From: an uncultured Thalassotalea sp. | GTDB lineage: Bacteria > Pseudomonadota > Gammaproteobacteria > Enterobacterales > Alteromonadaceae | DNA length: 64,000 nt | Reading direction: 5' to 3' | NCBI GenBank assembly: GCA_947502355.1 | Contig: CANMZP010000017.1 | Location: 1 to 64,000, forward strand | Shown: one piece after another, positions 10,056-18,524 of the stretch | Layout of the letters: the number at the start of each line of letters is the position of its first letter | How positions within the stretch are numbered: the first letter of the stretch is position 1 | Notes under the pieces: generated by a model | What the model saw: only the letters and a program-made list of their open reading frames with translations | Told to the model about the DNA's origin: nothing | Databases searched by the model: none | Program-made: the position numbers and the translations under genes

Positions 10056-11273
10056 TTAAACGGCTTGAGGTTGTTGCACCAAATGCACCGGTCGGTCATC
10101 AATTGGGAAATGAATTAAAGCCGCGGTAAAAGCCAATACCACGGTAGACCACCAAATCGGCTCATACGAGCCATAGTAATCGTAAATCACCCCACCAGCC
10201 CAAGCACCTAAAAAGCTCCCTACTTGATGGGTAAAAAACACCAATCCATACAGAGTCGACATGTAACGTGCACCAAAGATTTGTCGAACCAGTCCCGAGG
10301 TTAACGGCACCGTCCCTAGCCAACAAAAACCAATAGCCCCGCCAAAAATGGCCGCCGTATTAACCGTAACCGGCAAAGTAACAAATGCTAAAATCACAAG
10401 GGTACGCGTAAAATACAAGGCCGACATCACATAACGCTTGTTGTATCTGTCGCCCATGATCCCCCAAAAATACGAACCAAAGATATTAAAAATACCAACA
10501 TAGGCGAGCGCCATTGCCGCGCTCGATGTTGGCAAGTCCATATCGGCCAAATAACTTGGCAAATGCGTAGCAATAAACATGACGTGAAAACCGCACACAA
10601 AAAATCCGGCATGAATTAACCAATAGCCTTTATGGTTAAAGGCCTGTGATAGTGCTTGACGTAAGGTAAGATCGTTTTGCGCCTCTTGCGGAGATTGGTT
10701 TGCTTTGGTTTTTTCCTGTTTCATAAACATCGCAAAAGCGATCATAAAGGCACAGCTTAACGCAAAGACCTGAAACGCCGTTTGCCAACCAAAATCTTGA
10801 AGTAACGTTTGTGCGCCAGGGATAGCGGCAAACATCCCAAATGAACCGGCAGCAGTGGTTAAACCAAAGGCCTTAGCCGCATGTTGGGCAGGCACCACTT
10901 TAGCAACCGCACCAAGAATAATCACGTAACTGGTCGAGCTTAAGCCTAGACCAACCAACACTCCGAGCGACATATAAAGCACATCAGGTTCAACCGCAAT
11001 AGAGGTTAAATATAAGCCCAAAGCATAGGACATTGCACCAAGCATAATGATACGTTTAGAGCCCCACTTATCAGCGGCCATACCAATAAATGGCTGGAAA
11101 ACACCAAATAATAAGTTTTGCAGGGCAATGGCAAAACTAAACAATTCCCGACCGGTTTGAAAGTAGTCCGATACCGGCATCATAAACACCCCAAACGACT
11201 GCCTAATACCCAAACTGATGATCAAGATGCCAATACCAATCCAAACCAAGGGTGGAAAGCGAAAAATACTCAT
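10056..11273 (-). CDS. MFS transporter, 12 TM
   Basis: A 405-aa major facilitator superfamily permease with about 12 hydrophobic helices. The signature loop between helices 2 and 3 is visible as GMAADKWGSKR and its equivalent in the second half as GIMGDRYNKR. It resembles the MFS branch that contains monocarboxylate and oxalate/formate-type carriers, but the substrate cannot be read from sequence. The His-rich small protein gene ends 9 bp upstream on the same strand, so the two are probably one transcription unit. Confidence 0.85.
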   Translation of the reverse strand: MSIFRFPPLVWIGIGILIISLGIRQSFGVFMMPVSDYFQTGRELFSFAIALQNLLFGVFQPFIGMAADKWGSKRIIMLGAMSYALGLYLTSIAVEPDVLYMSLGVLVGLGLSSTSYVIILGAVAKVVPAQHAAKAFGLTTAAGSFGMFAAIPGAQTLLQDFGWQTAFQVFALSCAFMIAFAMFMKQEKTKANQSPQEAQNDLTLRQALSQAFNHKGYWLIHAGFFVCGFHVMFIATHLPSYLADMDLPTSSAAMALAYVGIFNIFGSYFWGIMGDRYNKRYVMSALYFTRTLVILAFVTLPVTVNTAAIFGGAIGFCWLGTVPLTSGLVRQIFGARYMSTLYGLVFFTHQVGSFLGAWAGGVIYDYYGSYEPIWWSTVVLAFTAALIHFPIDDRPVHLVQQPQAV

Positions 11274-11282
11274 AATGAATTC

Positions 11283-11576
11283 CTAGTGGTGAGCCGAAGC
11301 GTGTTGGTGGTGTGCATGCTCTGCATTACTGTGCTGTGACTGATTTTGCGGTGACTGATTTTGCGATGACTGATTTTGCGATGACTGATTGTGCTGTGAC
11401 TGATTGTGATGTAAATGGTGTTCTTCAACTTGGTTGCCCTGCTGGTGACAACCACTGTTCATAGCTTGACCGGCGAACAGCGCCATTAAAGACTCGCTGT
11501 GATGCACGGCAACCAAAGTCAGTGCTAACAAAATAAGCATCCGAAAAAGCTGTGCGGGAAGAGATTGAGAAAACAT
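11283..11576 (-). CDS. Small membrane/secreted His-rich protein with SQNQ repeats
   Basis: A 97-aa protein of no recognised family. Residues ~10-32 form one hydrophobic segment (RMLILLALTLVAVHHSESL), possibly a signal peptide or anchor. The C-terminal half is low complexity, rich in His, Gln, Asn and Ser, with repeated NQSSQ units encoded by 15-bp tandem DNA repeats (about 11335-11410) and a final HAHHQHASAHH tail. Such His clusters often bind Cu, Zn or Ni, but that is inference. It directly precedes and probably cotranscribes with the MFS gene. Confidence 0.6.
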   Translation of the reverse strand: MFSQSLPAQLFRMLILLALTLVAVHHSESLMALFAGQAMNSGCHQQGNQVEEHHLHHNQSQHNQSSQNQSSQNQSPQNQSQHSNAEHAHHQHASAHH

Positions 11577-11655
11577 GCAATTTACACCATTAAAAATAGA
11601 GCAGATAGTCTAAATCATCTAGCGCACTTAAAAGGCAATTTTTATATAGGAAACA

Positions 11656-11816
11656 TGGGGAAAGATGTAATAAAAAATAACAATGAGGCAAAGCAATTGA
11701 AACAAAGATATACCTCAATACCAGTGAACTACCCACCGACGCCGCTTCGCGTCGAACAATGGGTTTTCTCGACAGATTCGATAAAGAATATCAATGAGCT
11801 TGGTATTCCCGATTGA
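11656..11816 (+). CDS. Possible small hypothetical protein
   Basis: A 53-aa frame starting MGKDVIKNNNEAKQLKQRY, preceded by AGGAAAC. A longer frame from 11565 would overlap the start of the divergent His-rich gene. The product is hydrophilic, with no family recognised and no partner gene. It ends 3 bp from the convergent sensor gene. Coding status is uncertain. Confidence 0.3.
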
Positions 11817-11831
11817 TTTTAAACCAAGCTC
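11796..11831. terminator. Inverted repeat at the convergent ends of two frames
   Basis: GAGCTTGGT (11796-11804) pairs with ACCAAGCTC (11823-11831) across the stop codons of the small frame and the sensor gene. It could be a weak bidirectional terminator, as no strong T-run follows. Confidence 0.35.
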
Positions 11832-14800
11832 GTTTCAATATCGTCAACGGGTTGAGTTTCAACCTTGTTTGGTTCCTCAAACGTTTGTTCCATTAACATT
11901 TTAGACGCGGTCGTACTATCTACTGGCGGACTAAAATAATAACCTTGAATGAGATGACAACGGTTACTTTTAACAAACTTAAGCTGATTTTCATCCTCGA
12001 TACCTTCGGCAACAATATTGAGCTGCAAATCATTTCCTAACGAAAAGATATTCGCCAAAATAGCCGTGTTTTTAATGTTATCTCCAATCATACCGATAAA
12101 TTTACGGTCTATCTTTAACGTTGATATGGGCAAATCCGTTAGATAACTTAGGGACGAGAAGCCAGTGCCGAAGTCATCTAAAGCAATACTCACCCCCATA
12201 CTATGTAATTTACCTAATACTCGTTTGGCATTACCTAAGTCATTTATGAGTAACGATTCCGTGATTTCTAATTCCAGCATATTGGCCGGTAAACCCGAAC
12301 TTTCTAAAGCGTCTTCGACAAACTTTATAATATCGCCTTGCACTAACTGTAATGCAGATAAGTTAACGGAAATAGGCTTAGAAAGGAGGCGTAAATCCCA
12401 CCAAATACCCGCTTGTTGACAAGCCGTGTTTAATACCCATTTGCCCAGTTCAATGATAAAACCGGTTTTTTCAGCTAAAGGAATAAAATCGACTGGTGAC
12501 ATCAACCCTTTATTCGGGTGTTGCCAACGGATCAGCGCTTCTAAGCTGACTATTTTGCTATCAATACAGGAAACTTTAGGCTGATAATGCAGTGTAAATT
12601 GCTCGTCAACCAGGCCTTTGCGCATTTCTAAATCGAGTTTCTTTGATTCGAGCAATTGCTGACTTAATTCATTTTTATATAAGCAGACATTATTACGCCC
12701 TTTCTTTTTAGCAACATACATCGCGGTATCTGCATTTTTCATCAATTGAGAAAATCTGTCGGTATCCTCAGGAAAGCTCGCCACGCCAATGCTGGCACTC
12801 CCTTTAATCCAATGCTGATCAATTTGAAAGCCTTTATTAATTTCTTTCAATATTCTTGAGGCAAGCTTTAACCCTTCCTCTTTATCATGCTTAATATAGA
12901 ATAAAATCGCGAATTCATCGCCAGAGATCCTTGCCACAATATCGTTCGCACGAACGTTGGCTGAAAGCCTCTCACCGACACGTTTAATAAAGGTATCGCC
13001 AACAGCATGGCCAAAATTATCATTAATGTCTTTGAAATAATCCATGTCAATAAAAGCTAACGCAAGGTGGTTGCCTTCTTTCATTAAGCTTCTGGCTTCG
13101 TTATTAAAATGTTCCCGGTTTGGTAATCCCGTTAGACCATCAAAATTGGCTCTTTTATATAATGCTTTAATTTGCTGTTTGCGTAAGACAATATTTAAAC
13201 CAATAAGAAACAGACTAAAAATGGCCAATAAGAACAAGCCAAAATGCCAGAATGGCCTCATGATAGAAAAGCTTATGTTCGCTCGGTTACCACTCCAAAG
13301 GCCATCACTGTTGGTGCCTTCAACCTGAAAAGTGTAATGCCCCGAAGACAGGTTATTAAATCGGGCCGATTTTGCCGACTGTTGGTAGACCCATTTATCA
13401 TCCAGGCCTTTCATTCTGTAACGATACTGATTTAACTCTGGGCGGGTATAATCGAGTGAGGCAAAGGTGATTTCAATATTATTTTGCTCAAAAGGCAGTT
13501 CCAGTTCTACGGCATTATTATGAGATTGACCTAGATAAATATCTTCCTCGCCCGCTATAAACTTTGTCACTAACATGGGCGGCAATAACGGGTTTACCCC
13601 CAAGCCTGCCAAGTCTACTCGAACCAAGCCTTTGCTCGACCCGATTAATAAGTTTTTACCCAAAATGCTCATGGCAGCTTCGGTAAAGGTTATTTCATCA
13701 TCGACAATTAAACTCGGAAAAGAAACTAACGTATTTTCTTGTTGGTTGAATCGATAAATAAGGTTCTTACCCGAAAACCAAAGCTGATTTTCTGCATCTA
13801 TGGCTATCGACTTTAAAACCGACTCATTTAAGCCCATCTGTTCATTAAAATACTCAAATTCGACTTGTGTCGGGAACGCTTTACCTTTAGAAACTTTGAC
13901 TAAACCATTACCGCTCGTCGTGATCCACAGTTGACCATTTAGATCTTCAACAATATCGGTTACTCGGTTTAATTGCTGATCCTTGCCAACTCGATAATAA
14001 TGGGTTTTAAATGTTTTTCCGTCTATTCGAAAAATTCCACCTGTTGTTGCAAGCCAAACGTCACCTTCATGGCAAAGGAGCATTTTATAGGTAAAATTAC
14101 CATCGGCAGTGTAAATATTGTCATCTTGATGTAAAAATTGCTTAATACCACCAGGGGTAAAGTCAAAATGAAAAACCCCGGTTCCCATAAAGCCACCAAC
14201 CCAAACACCTCCGCGAGGATCTGCGGCGACATTAAAATAAGGACCTAAAGGTAAGCCCCACTTATTGCCGGCTTTGTTTGAATAGAATGCTAACTGTTTA
14301 CCATCAGAATCAAGTATTTGAATACCATCTTCAAGGGCAATGATTGTGCGATTATTTTTATCAAAATCAATCGTATATGGCGACGAGCCCATCATCTTAT
14401 GATTTAGCATTGGCGGGGTAATGGATACGATGGAATTTAAAGACGAATTAATAATGTTCGCCCCATCTTGTGTCGCGACCCAAATATCTTCATCTTCAGT
14501 CATTCTAACGGAATACACCATATCTGAAGCGAGCCCTTCAAGGTTTGGCAAACTTCGATACACTTGCGCATGCTTACTAAACGGAGAATAAAAAGCAACC
14601 CCGGTATTGGTACTAAGCCAAACACTTCCGGATTTATCCTCTGTTATTTGATTGATAAAGTCGGTTGGAATGGAATAGCGGTTATATCGGTTATTCGTCA
14701 GGTGTCGTATTTTCAAAGAGTCTAAGCGGAAAATAATCACGCCCGAATTCGTCGCTAACCAAATCTCACCTGAAGAGTGCAATAGAGTGTCTCGAATAGC

Positions 14801-15673
14801 GGCTTGATTTAGCGTTTTAAGATACTCATTAACTTCAATGACGGGGCTCAATTGCAATGTATTGGTATTATAAAATAAAAGTCCCGTTTTTTCGGTGCCA
14901 AGTAACAACAGTTCATCCGAAACTCGCTTGATGGAATTTACATAATTACCGTAATAAAACGGTGAGTCTGATGGTTTATATTCGGGTGTTATTAATTGTT
15001 TCTGCTTTTCATCAACTTTAAAAAAACCTAAATCGGAACCCACATAAATAGTCCCATTTGCCCCTTGAGCAATGCTAAAAACAGCATTCTTTACCCTATC
15101 CTTCGCCCCATCCTCATAAATAAAGTAATTTTCAAAGCAATCTTTTTCCTCAATATAACGGCTTAAACCACTCCCCGTTCCTAACCAAAGTTGTTGCTGT
15201 TCATCGATAAACGCCGTTATCAACCAGCTAGAAGACAAAGAGCAAATACTTTTAGGGTCGTGATAATAACGCTTAATTGTGCCATCAGGGGAAAGGCGGT
15301 TTAAACCGTGCTCAGTTATCGCCCATAAATACCCATTTGCATCTTCTATGACACTACTAATAAAGTTATTGGTCAACGAGTTGGCCTTTTCCCCTTCATG
15401 AATAAAATGCTTAAATTCATTACCGTCATAGCGGCTCAATCCCTCTGCCGTACTGATCCAAATATAACCATTACTTTGTTGATAAATGTCGTTAATTTTC
15501 AATGACGGCAGACCATCGGAAAAGCCAATCCGGCGAAACTGGTGTGAAAAATCGGGTTCAACGTGTTTACTAGATACGATTGCGGTTTCTAAGCCATAAG
15601 ACGGTGCAATGTGGAAATTGAAGAGCAGCAACAATAAACTCAATCTGAACATAATATTTGAGATTCCCTTCAT
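11819..15673 (-). CDS. Beta-propeller sensor with GGDEF and EAL domains (c-di-GMP turnover)
   Basis: A 1284-aa inner-membrane sensor. It has a signal-anchor (residues ~8-28), about 14 two-component-regulator propeller repeats (recurring WxxTxxGLxR units, ~40-720), a Y_Y_Y domain (~735-795), one transmembrane helix (~805-825), GGDEF (~845-1000) and EAL (~1025-1265). The active loop reads SGDEF instead of GGDEF (about residue 917), with a canonical RxxD inhibitory site (RAND) five residues before it. The EAL domain keeps EAL, the LEITES glutamate, DDFGTG, the lysine in LKIDR, AEGIE and QGY, so phosphodiesterase activity is plausible. The propeller probably binds a periplasmic ligand. It is monocistronic. 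Confidence 0.92.
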   Translation of the reverse strand: MKGISNIMFRLSLLLLLFNFHIAPSYGLETAIVSSKHVEPDFSHQFRRIGFSDGLPSLKINDIYQQSNGYIWISTAEGLSRYDGNEFKHFIHEGEKANSLTNNFISSVIEDANGYLWAITEHGLNRLSPDGTIKRYYHDPKSICSLSSSWLITAFIDEQQQLWLGTGSGLSRYIEEKDCFENYFIYEDGAKDRVKNAVFSIAQGANGTIYVGSDLGFFKVDEKQKQLITPEYKPSDSPFYYGNYVNSIKRVSDELLLLGTEKTGLLFYNTNTLQLSPVIEVNEYLKTLNQAAIRDTLLHSSGEIWLATNSGVIIFRLDSLKIRHLTNNRYNRYSIPTDFINQITEDKSGSVWLSTNTGVAFYSPFSKHAQVYRSLPNLEGLASDMVYSVRMTEDEDIWVATQDGANIINSSLNSIVSITPPMLNHKMMGSSPYTIDFDKNNRTIIALEDGIQILDSDGKQLAFYSNKAGNKWGLPLGPYFNVAADPRGGVWVGGFMGTGVFHFDFTPGGIKQFLHQDDNIYTADGNFTYKMLLCHEGDVWLATTGGIFRIDGKTFKTHYYRVGKDQQLNRVTDIVEDLNGQLWITTSGNGLVKVSKGKAFPTQVEFEYFNEQMGLNESVLKSIAIDAENQLWFSGKNLIYRFNQQENTLVSFPSLIVDDEITFTEAAMSILGKNLLIGSSKGLVRVDLAGLGVNPLLPPMLVTKFIAGEEDIYLGQSHNNAVELELPFEQNNIEITFASLDYTRPELNQYRYRMKGLDDKWVYQQSAKSARFNNLSSGHYTFQVEGTNSDGLWSGNRANISFSIMRPFWHFGLFLLAIFSLFLIGLNIVLRKQQIKALYKRANFDGLTGLPNREHFNNEARSLMKEGNHLALAFIDMDYFKDINDNFGHAVGDTFIKRVGERLSANVRANDIVARISGDEFAILFYIKHDKEEGLKLASRILKEINKGFQIDQHWIKGSASIGVASFPEDTDRFSQLMKNADTAMYVAKKKGRNNVCLYKNELSQQLLESKKLDLEMRKGLVDEQFTLHYQPKVSCIDSKIVSLEALIRWQHPNKGLMSPVDFIPLAEKTGFIIELGKWVLNTACQQAGIWWDLRLLSKPISVNLSALQLVQGDIIKFVEDALESSGLPANMLELEITESLLINDLGNAKRVLGKLHSMGVSIALDDFGTGFSSLSYLTDLPISTLKIDRKFIGMIGDNIKNTAILANIFSLGNDLQLNIVAEGIEDENQLKFVKSNRCHLIQGYYFSPPVDSTTASKMLMEQTFEEPNKVETQPVDDIETSLV

Positions 15674-15961
15674 TAACCAAGATGTTCTAATGTTTTTAAT
15701 AGGATGTGATCAAAATGGAGGATAACGCTGTTTCCCCCAGGTATCAAGCTTTTCATTGATTTAACTTGTTGAGATCAATGATAAAAAATAGGTTTTAGAT
15801 GAACTAAAACACCCAATCCGTTATTTATAATGCCGAAGTTAAATTTTAATTATTGAATCAAGCAAAAAGTGATCGATGCGTTATATACAATCTTTTCAAA
15901 TTCTTACCTCCCCAACAGATGGATTTATTAACGGTAAATGCTATGTTTAGTACATTAGGAC

Positions 15962-18175
15962 ATGAGCTTAGGGATACATTTGACCAATATTGTAAATGAA
16001 TTAAAACGCCGTAATGTCTTTAAAGTGAGTGTTGCCTATTTAGCTTTAGGCTGGTTGGTCGTGCAAGTAACATCCATTGCGGTCCCGGCCCTTAATTTAC
16101 CCGAATCACTTAATGGCATTGTATTTTACCTTGGGATAATTGGATTTCCCTTTGCGATATTTTTTGCCTGGGCGTATGAACTTACACCCGATGGGGTGAG
16201 AAAAGCCCAAGATAATCGTCAACCAATTGCCAATGACAATGCACCAGCTATCGACACCTCCAAACACCTTAACTTAATCACCATAGGCATTTTATCACTG
16301 GCGATTATCTTTCTTATTGTTGAACGTTTTTATTTTACTGAGCAGCCTTTATCAGAAGTAAAGGCAAATTCGGAAAAACTCAGTATTGCCGTTCTCCCCT
16401 TTGCCAATCTCAGTAATCATCCCGAAAATGCCTTTTTTGCGGGTGGTGTTCATGAAGATATCTTAACCAACCTGTCTGAATTCAGTCAATTTAAAGTCAT
16501 TTCCAGAACCTCCGTCATGCCTTACATTAATTCACCACTCTCGCTCCCGGGTATTGCGAAAGAGTTAGGGGCTCATTTTATTTTAGAAGGTTCGGTGCGA
16601 CGAATAAAAGACCATGTACGCATAACCGTACAACTTATTGATGCTCAAGATGATAATCATATGTGGGCCAATAATTATGATCGCAAGATCATTGATGAAT
16701 TTGCCCTTCAAACCGCCGTTTCGAAAGAAATCAGTGAAACGATTTTATTTCAGCTCTCTCCTGATGGTGCAACAAATACCCAGGATATGCCGACCAAAAG
16801 CGTTCAAGCTTATGACTTATATATAAAGGCCAAAAACATAGAACGCAGTAAAGTAAAAAATGAACAAAACCTTACCGAACAAAAAACCTTGTTACTTGAA
16901 GCCGTAGAGCACGACCCTAATTTTGTACAAGCATGGGCGAACTTAAATGAAGTCTGTGATGAAATCCTCAGAACAATCGGTCAGTATGGTTACTTTAAAA
17001 GCGAAGAAAAATCCCGCACTGAAATTTATGATGAATATGAAAATTTGGCGAAGACCGCATTACAAAAAGCCATGCAAATTTCACCCGAGAACGTTGAAAC
17101 ACTGATTGCTCGGGCTTCTGGGGTGACGGGTGATGAAGCACCACAAACAGAGAGTGATTTTAATCAGAGAAAAATCATTAATGATTACGCTCTGAGCATA
17201 TACCCTGATAATGCCAAACTGCACTACGTTTTAGCTTGGTGGTATATTTTCAATAATGAACGTGACAAAGCAACACCGCACTTTTTAAAAGCTTTAGAAC
17301 AAGATCCTTTTCATGCGCAAATAGTTGAAGGCAGTTTATTCCACTTCCGTAGCATTGGCGATCAGGAAAGGGTTACTCAGCTATTCTCCCGACTTAAAGT
17401 CATCGCCCCTGAAAAAGGAAAAATAGCCCCATTAGGCAAGGTGTCTCAATCGGCTTTATTAGGAAATGTTTATGCATCGTTTGCCAGAACCGCCGATGAG
17501 TCCATATTAAAACAATTTCAGCCTTTTTTACTGGCACCGGCTGAGAAATTCGACTTTGGTGACATCACAAAACGCAAACATTTATTGGATTATTGGGTAT
17601 ACAGTAACAACTGGGAAAATATCCTTACCATGCAAACCATAGACTTAACCGATAAAATTAAAGCCAGTGATTTTGCCGATGCACCTAATTGGAATAGCTT
17701 GTCAGAATATTCACTAATCAATTTTATGTTAATGAAAGCCCACGAAATTAACCAGGATACACAACAAGCAAAAGCCTTTGCCAAACAACTGATTTCGATA
17801 GAACAAAATGAATCTTATCAGCGAAATAAACGCCTGACTCGAGCACGGGTGCACGTTGCTTTAGCACACCTTCTATTGGAGCAGAATAAAGAGGCTCAGC
17901 AGACCATTTCTGAAATATCCGATGTGGAATATGGGTTTTTAGAAGAATTCAGTTTCCCTAGCTTACTGATTTTGGCGAAACTTGACATGAATAAGGCCAC
18001 CAACCTTTTTATCAAATTTGCTGAAAAAGAGCCCAATTGCTATTGTTTTGATGTCATCGCCATGAATCACATTTCATTTCGGGAATTGTTGATGCAACCA
18101 GAGATTAAAGCATTTTATCAAAAACAACAAAAATGGCTTCCCTACCTAGAAAAACGTATACCTGAGTATGAATAA
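15962..18175 (+). CDS. Membrane-anchored TolB-like / TPR protein
   Basis: A 737-aa protein. The N-terminus has a conserved ELKRRNVFKVSVAYLALGW segment followed by two membrane helices, and a third lies at ~100-118. A TolB-like/FlgO-like domain follows at ~135-265 (LSIAVLPFANLS, ILEGSVRRIKDHVRITVQLID), then a long helical TPR-like region. This architecture is common in marine gammaproteobacteria and resembles CadC/adenylate-cyclase-associated regulators, but no N-terminal DNA-binding or cyclase domain is present. Function is unknown; a signalling or scaffold role at the inner membrane is inferred. It is divergent from the GGDEF/EAL sensor across a 288-bp gap. Confidence 0.75.
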   Translation: MSLGIHLTNIVNELKRRNVFKVSVAYLALGWLVVQVTSIAVPALNLPESLNGIVFYLGIIGFPFAIFFAWAYELTPDGVRKAQDNRQPIANDNAPAIDTSKHLNLITIGILSLAIIFLIVERFYFTEQPLSEVKANSEKLSIAVLPFANLSNHPENAFFAGGVHEDILTNLSEFSQFKVISRTSVMPYINSPLSLPGIAKELGAHFILEGSVRRIKDHVRITVQLIDAQDDNHMWANNYDRKIIDEFALQTAVSKEISETILFQLSPDGATNTQDMPTKSVQAYDLYIKAKNIERSKVKNEQNLTEQKTLLLEAVEHDPNFVQAWANLNEVCDEILRTIGQYGYFKSEEKSRTEIYDEYENLAKTALQKAMQISPENVETLIARASGVTGDEAPQTESDFNQRKIINDYALSIYPDNAKLHYVLAWWYIFNNERDKATPHFLKALEQDPFHAQIVEGSLFHFRSIGDQERVTQLFSRLKVIAPEKGKIAPLGKVSQSALLGNVYASFARTADESILKQFQPFLLAPAEKFDFGDITKRKHLLDYWVYSNNWENILTMQTIDLTDKIKASDFADAPNWNSLSEYSLINFMLMKAHEINQDTQQAKAFAKQLISIEQNESYQRNKRLTRARVHVALAHLLLEQNKEAQQTISEISDVEYGFLEEFSFPSLLILAKLDMNKATNLFIKFAEKEPNCYCFDVIAMNHISFRELLMQPEIKAFYQKQQKWLPYLEKRIPEYE

Positions 18176-18200
18176 CATTTAAGGCAAGAAACTAAAGACA

Positions 18201-18237
18201 AAAAAATAGCGCCTCTAATCACTTAGGGCGCTATTTT
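18201..18237. terminator. Bidirectional terminator, ancestral ybaB terminator stranded by the insertion
   Basis: AAAAAATAGCGCC pairs with GGGCGCTATTTTT around a 12-nt loop, with A and T tracts on both sides. It terminates the TPR gene rightward. Its position just beyond the left att copy indicates that it originally terminated ybaB leftward. Confidence 0.85.
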
Positions 18238-18255
18238 TATATGCTTATTGCTTAA

Positions 18256-18272
18256 AATGGCATTTTCATACC
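18256..18272. other. attL core (17-bp direct repeat, ybaB 3' end)
   Basis: AATGGCATTTTCATACC is identical to 30817-30833 inside the ybaB gene. Read on the minus strand it encodes the last ybaB codons (G-M-K-M-P-F), and here it is followed by TAA and the ancestral terminator. It therefore marks the left junction of the integrated element. Confidence 0.88.
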
Positions 18273-18290
18273 AAAGTATTCAGTGGTTAT

Positions 18291-18304
18291 GATAAGTGCT
18301 TATC
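18291..18304. promoter_or_regulatory. Palindrome near attL
   Basis: GATAAGTGCTTATC is a near-perfect 14-bp inverted repeat between the attL core and the 20-bp end repeat. It could be a protein-binding site for the recombination complex or chance; no more can be said. Confidence 0.25.
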
Positions 18305-18377
18305 TGTGCTGAAGACCGCATTATTTGGTTTTAAAACTCAATCTCATAACTTATCAGAACCTATAAAAACTAAATTT

Positions 18378-18397
18378 TTGGTATCTATTTGGTATCC
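18378..18397. repeat. 20-bp end repeat, left copy (possible integrase arm site)
   Basis: TTGGTATCTATTTGGTATCC is identical to 30737-30756 in the same orientation, and has two internal TTGGTATC-like halves. It lies 106 bp inside the left core, a position suited to arm-type sites of a tyrosine integrase. Confidence 0.65.
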
Positions 18398-18404
18398 TAA
18401 AGAT

Positions 18405-18524
18405 AAGATTAGTTCAGATGACTCACACCTTAGCGTGTGATCTGCGCCTGGCAGAAGCTGTTCGAAAACAACGATACATAAATGTATGCGATGTGAACCA
18501 CCTGAAGTATTGAGTCTAAAGCAT
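18405..18524 (-). ncRNA. Candidate structured RNA downstream of the second RT gene
   Basis: Read on the RT strand, the 120 nt after the RT stop codon contain nested inverted repeats. These are an outer GACTCA...TGAGTC pair, an ATACAT/ATGTAT hairpin, a CTG-CAGG-CAG type hairpin and a terminal CACAC...GTGTG hairpin (TCACAC with GTGTGA). No open frame fits. DRT3-type systems are known to require a non-coding RNA, so this is a candidate, but its position, transcription and any template function are unproven. Confidence 0.45.

Noticed and set aside
18201-18237. Terminator belonging to the island
   Set aside because: It lies outside the left att core and next to the chromosomal TPR gene, so it is the ancestral ybaB/TPR bidirectional terminator.
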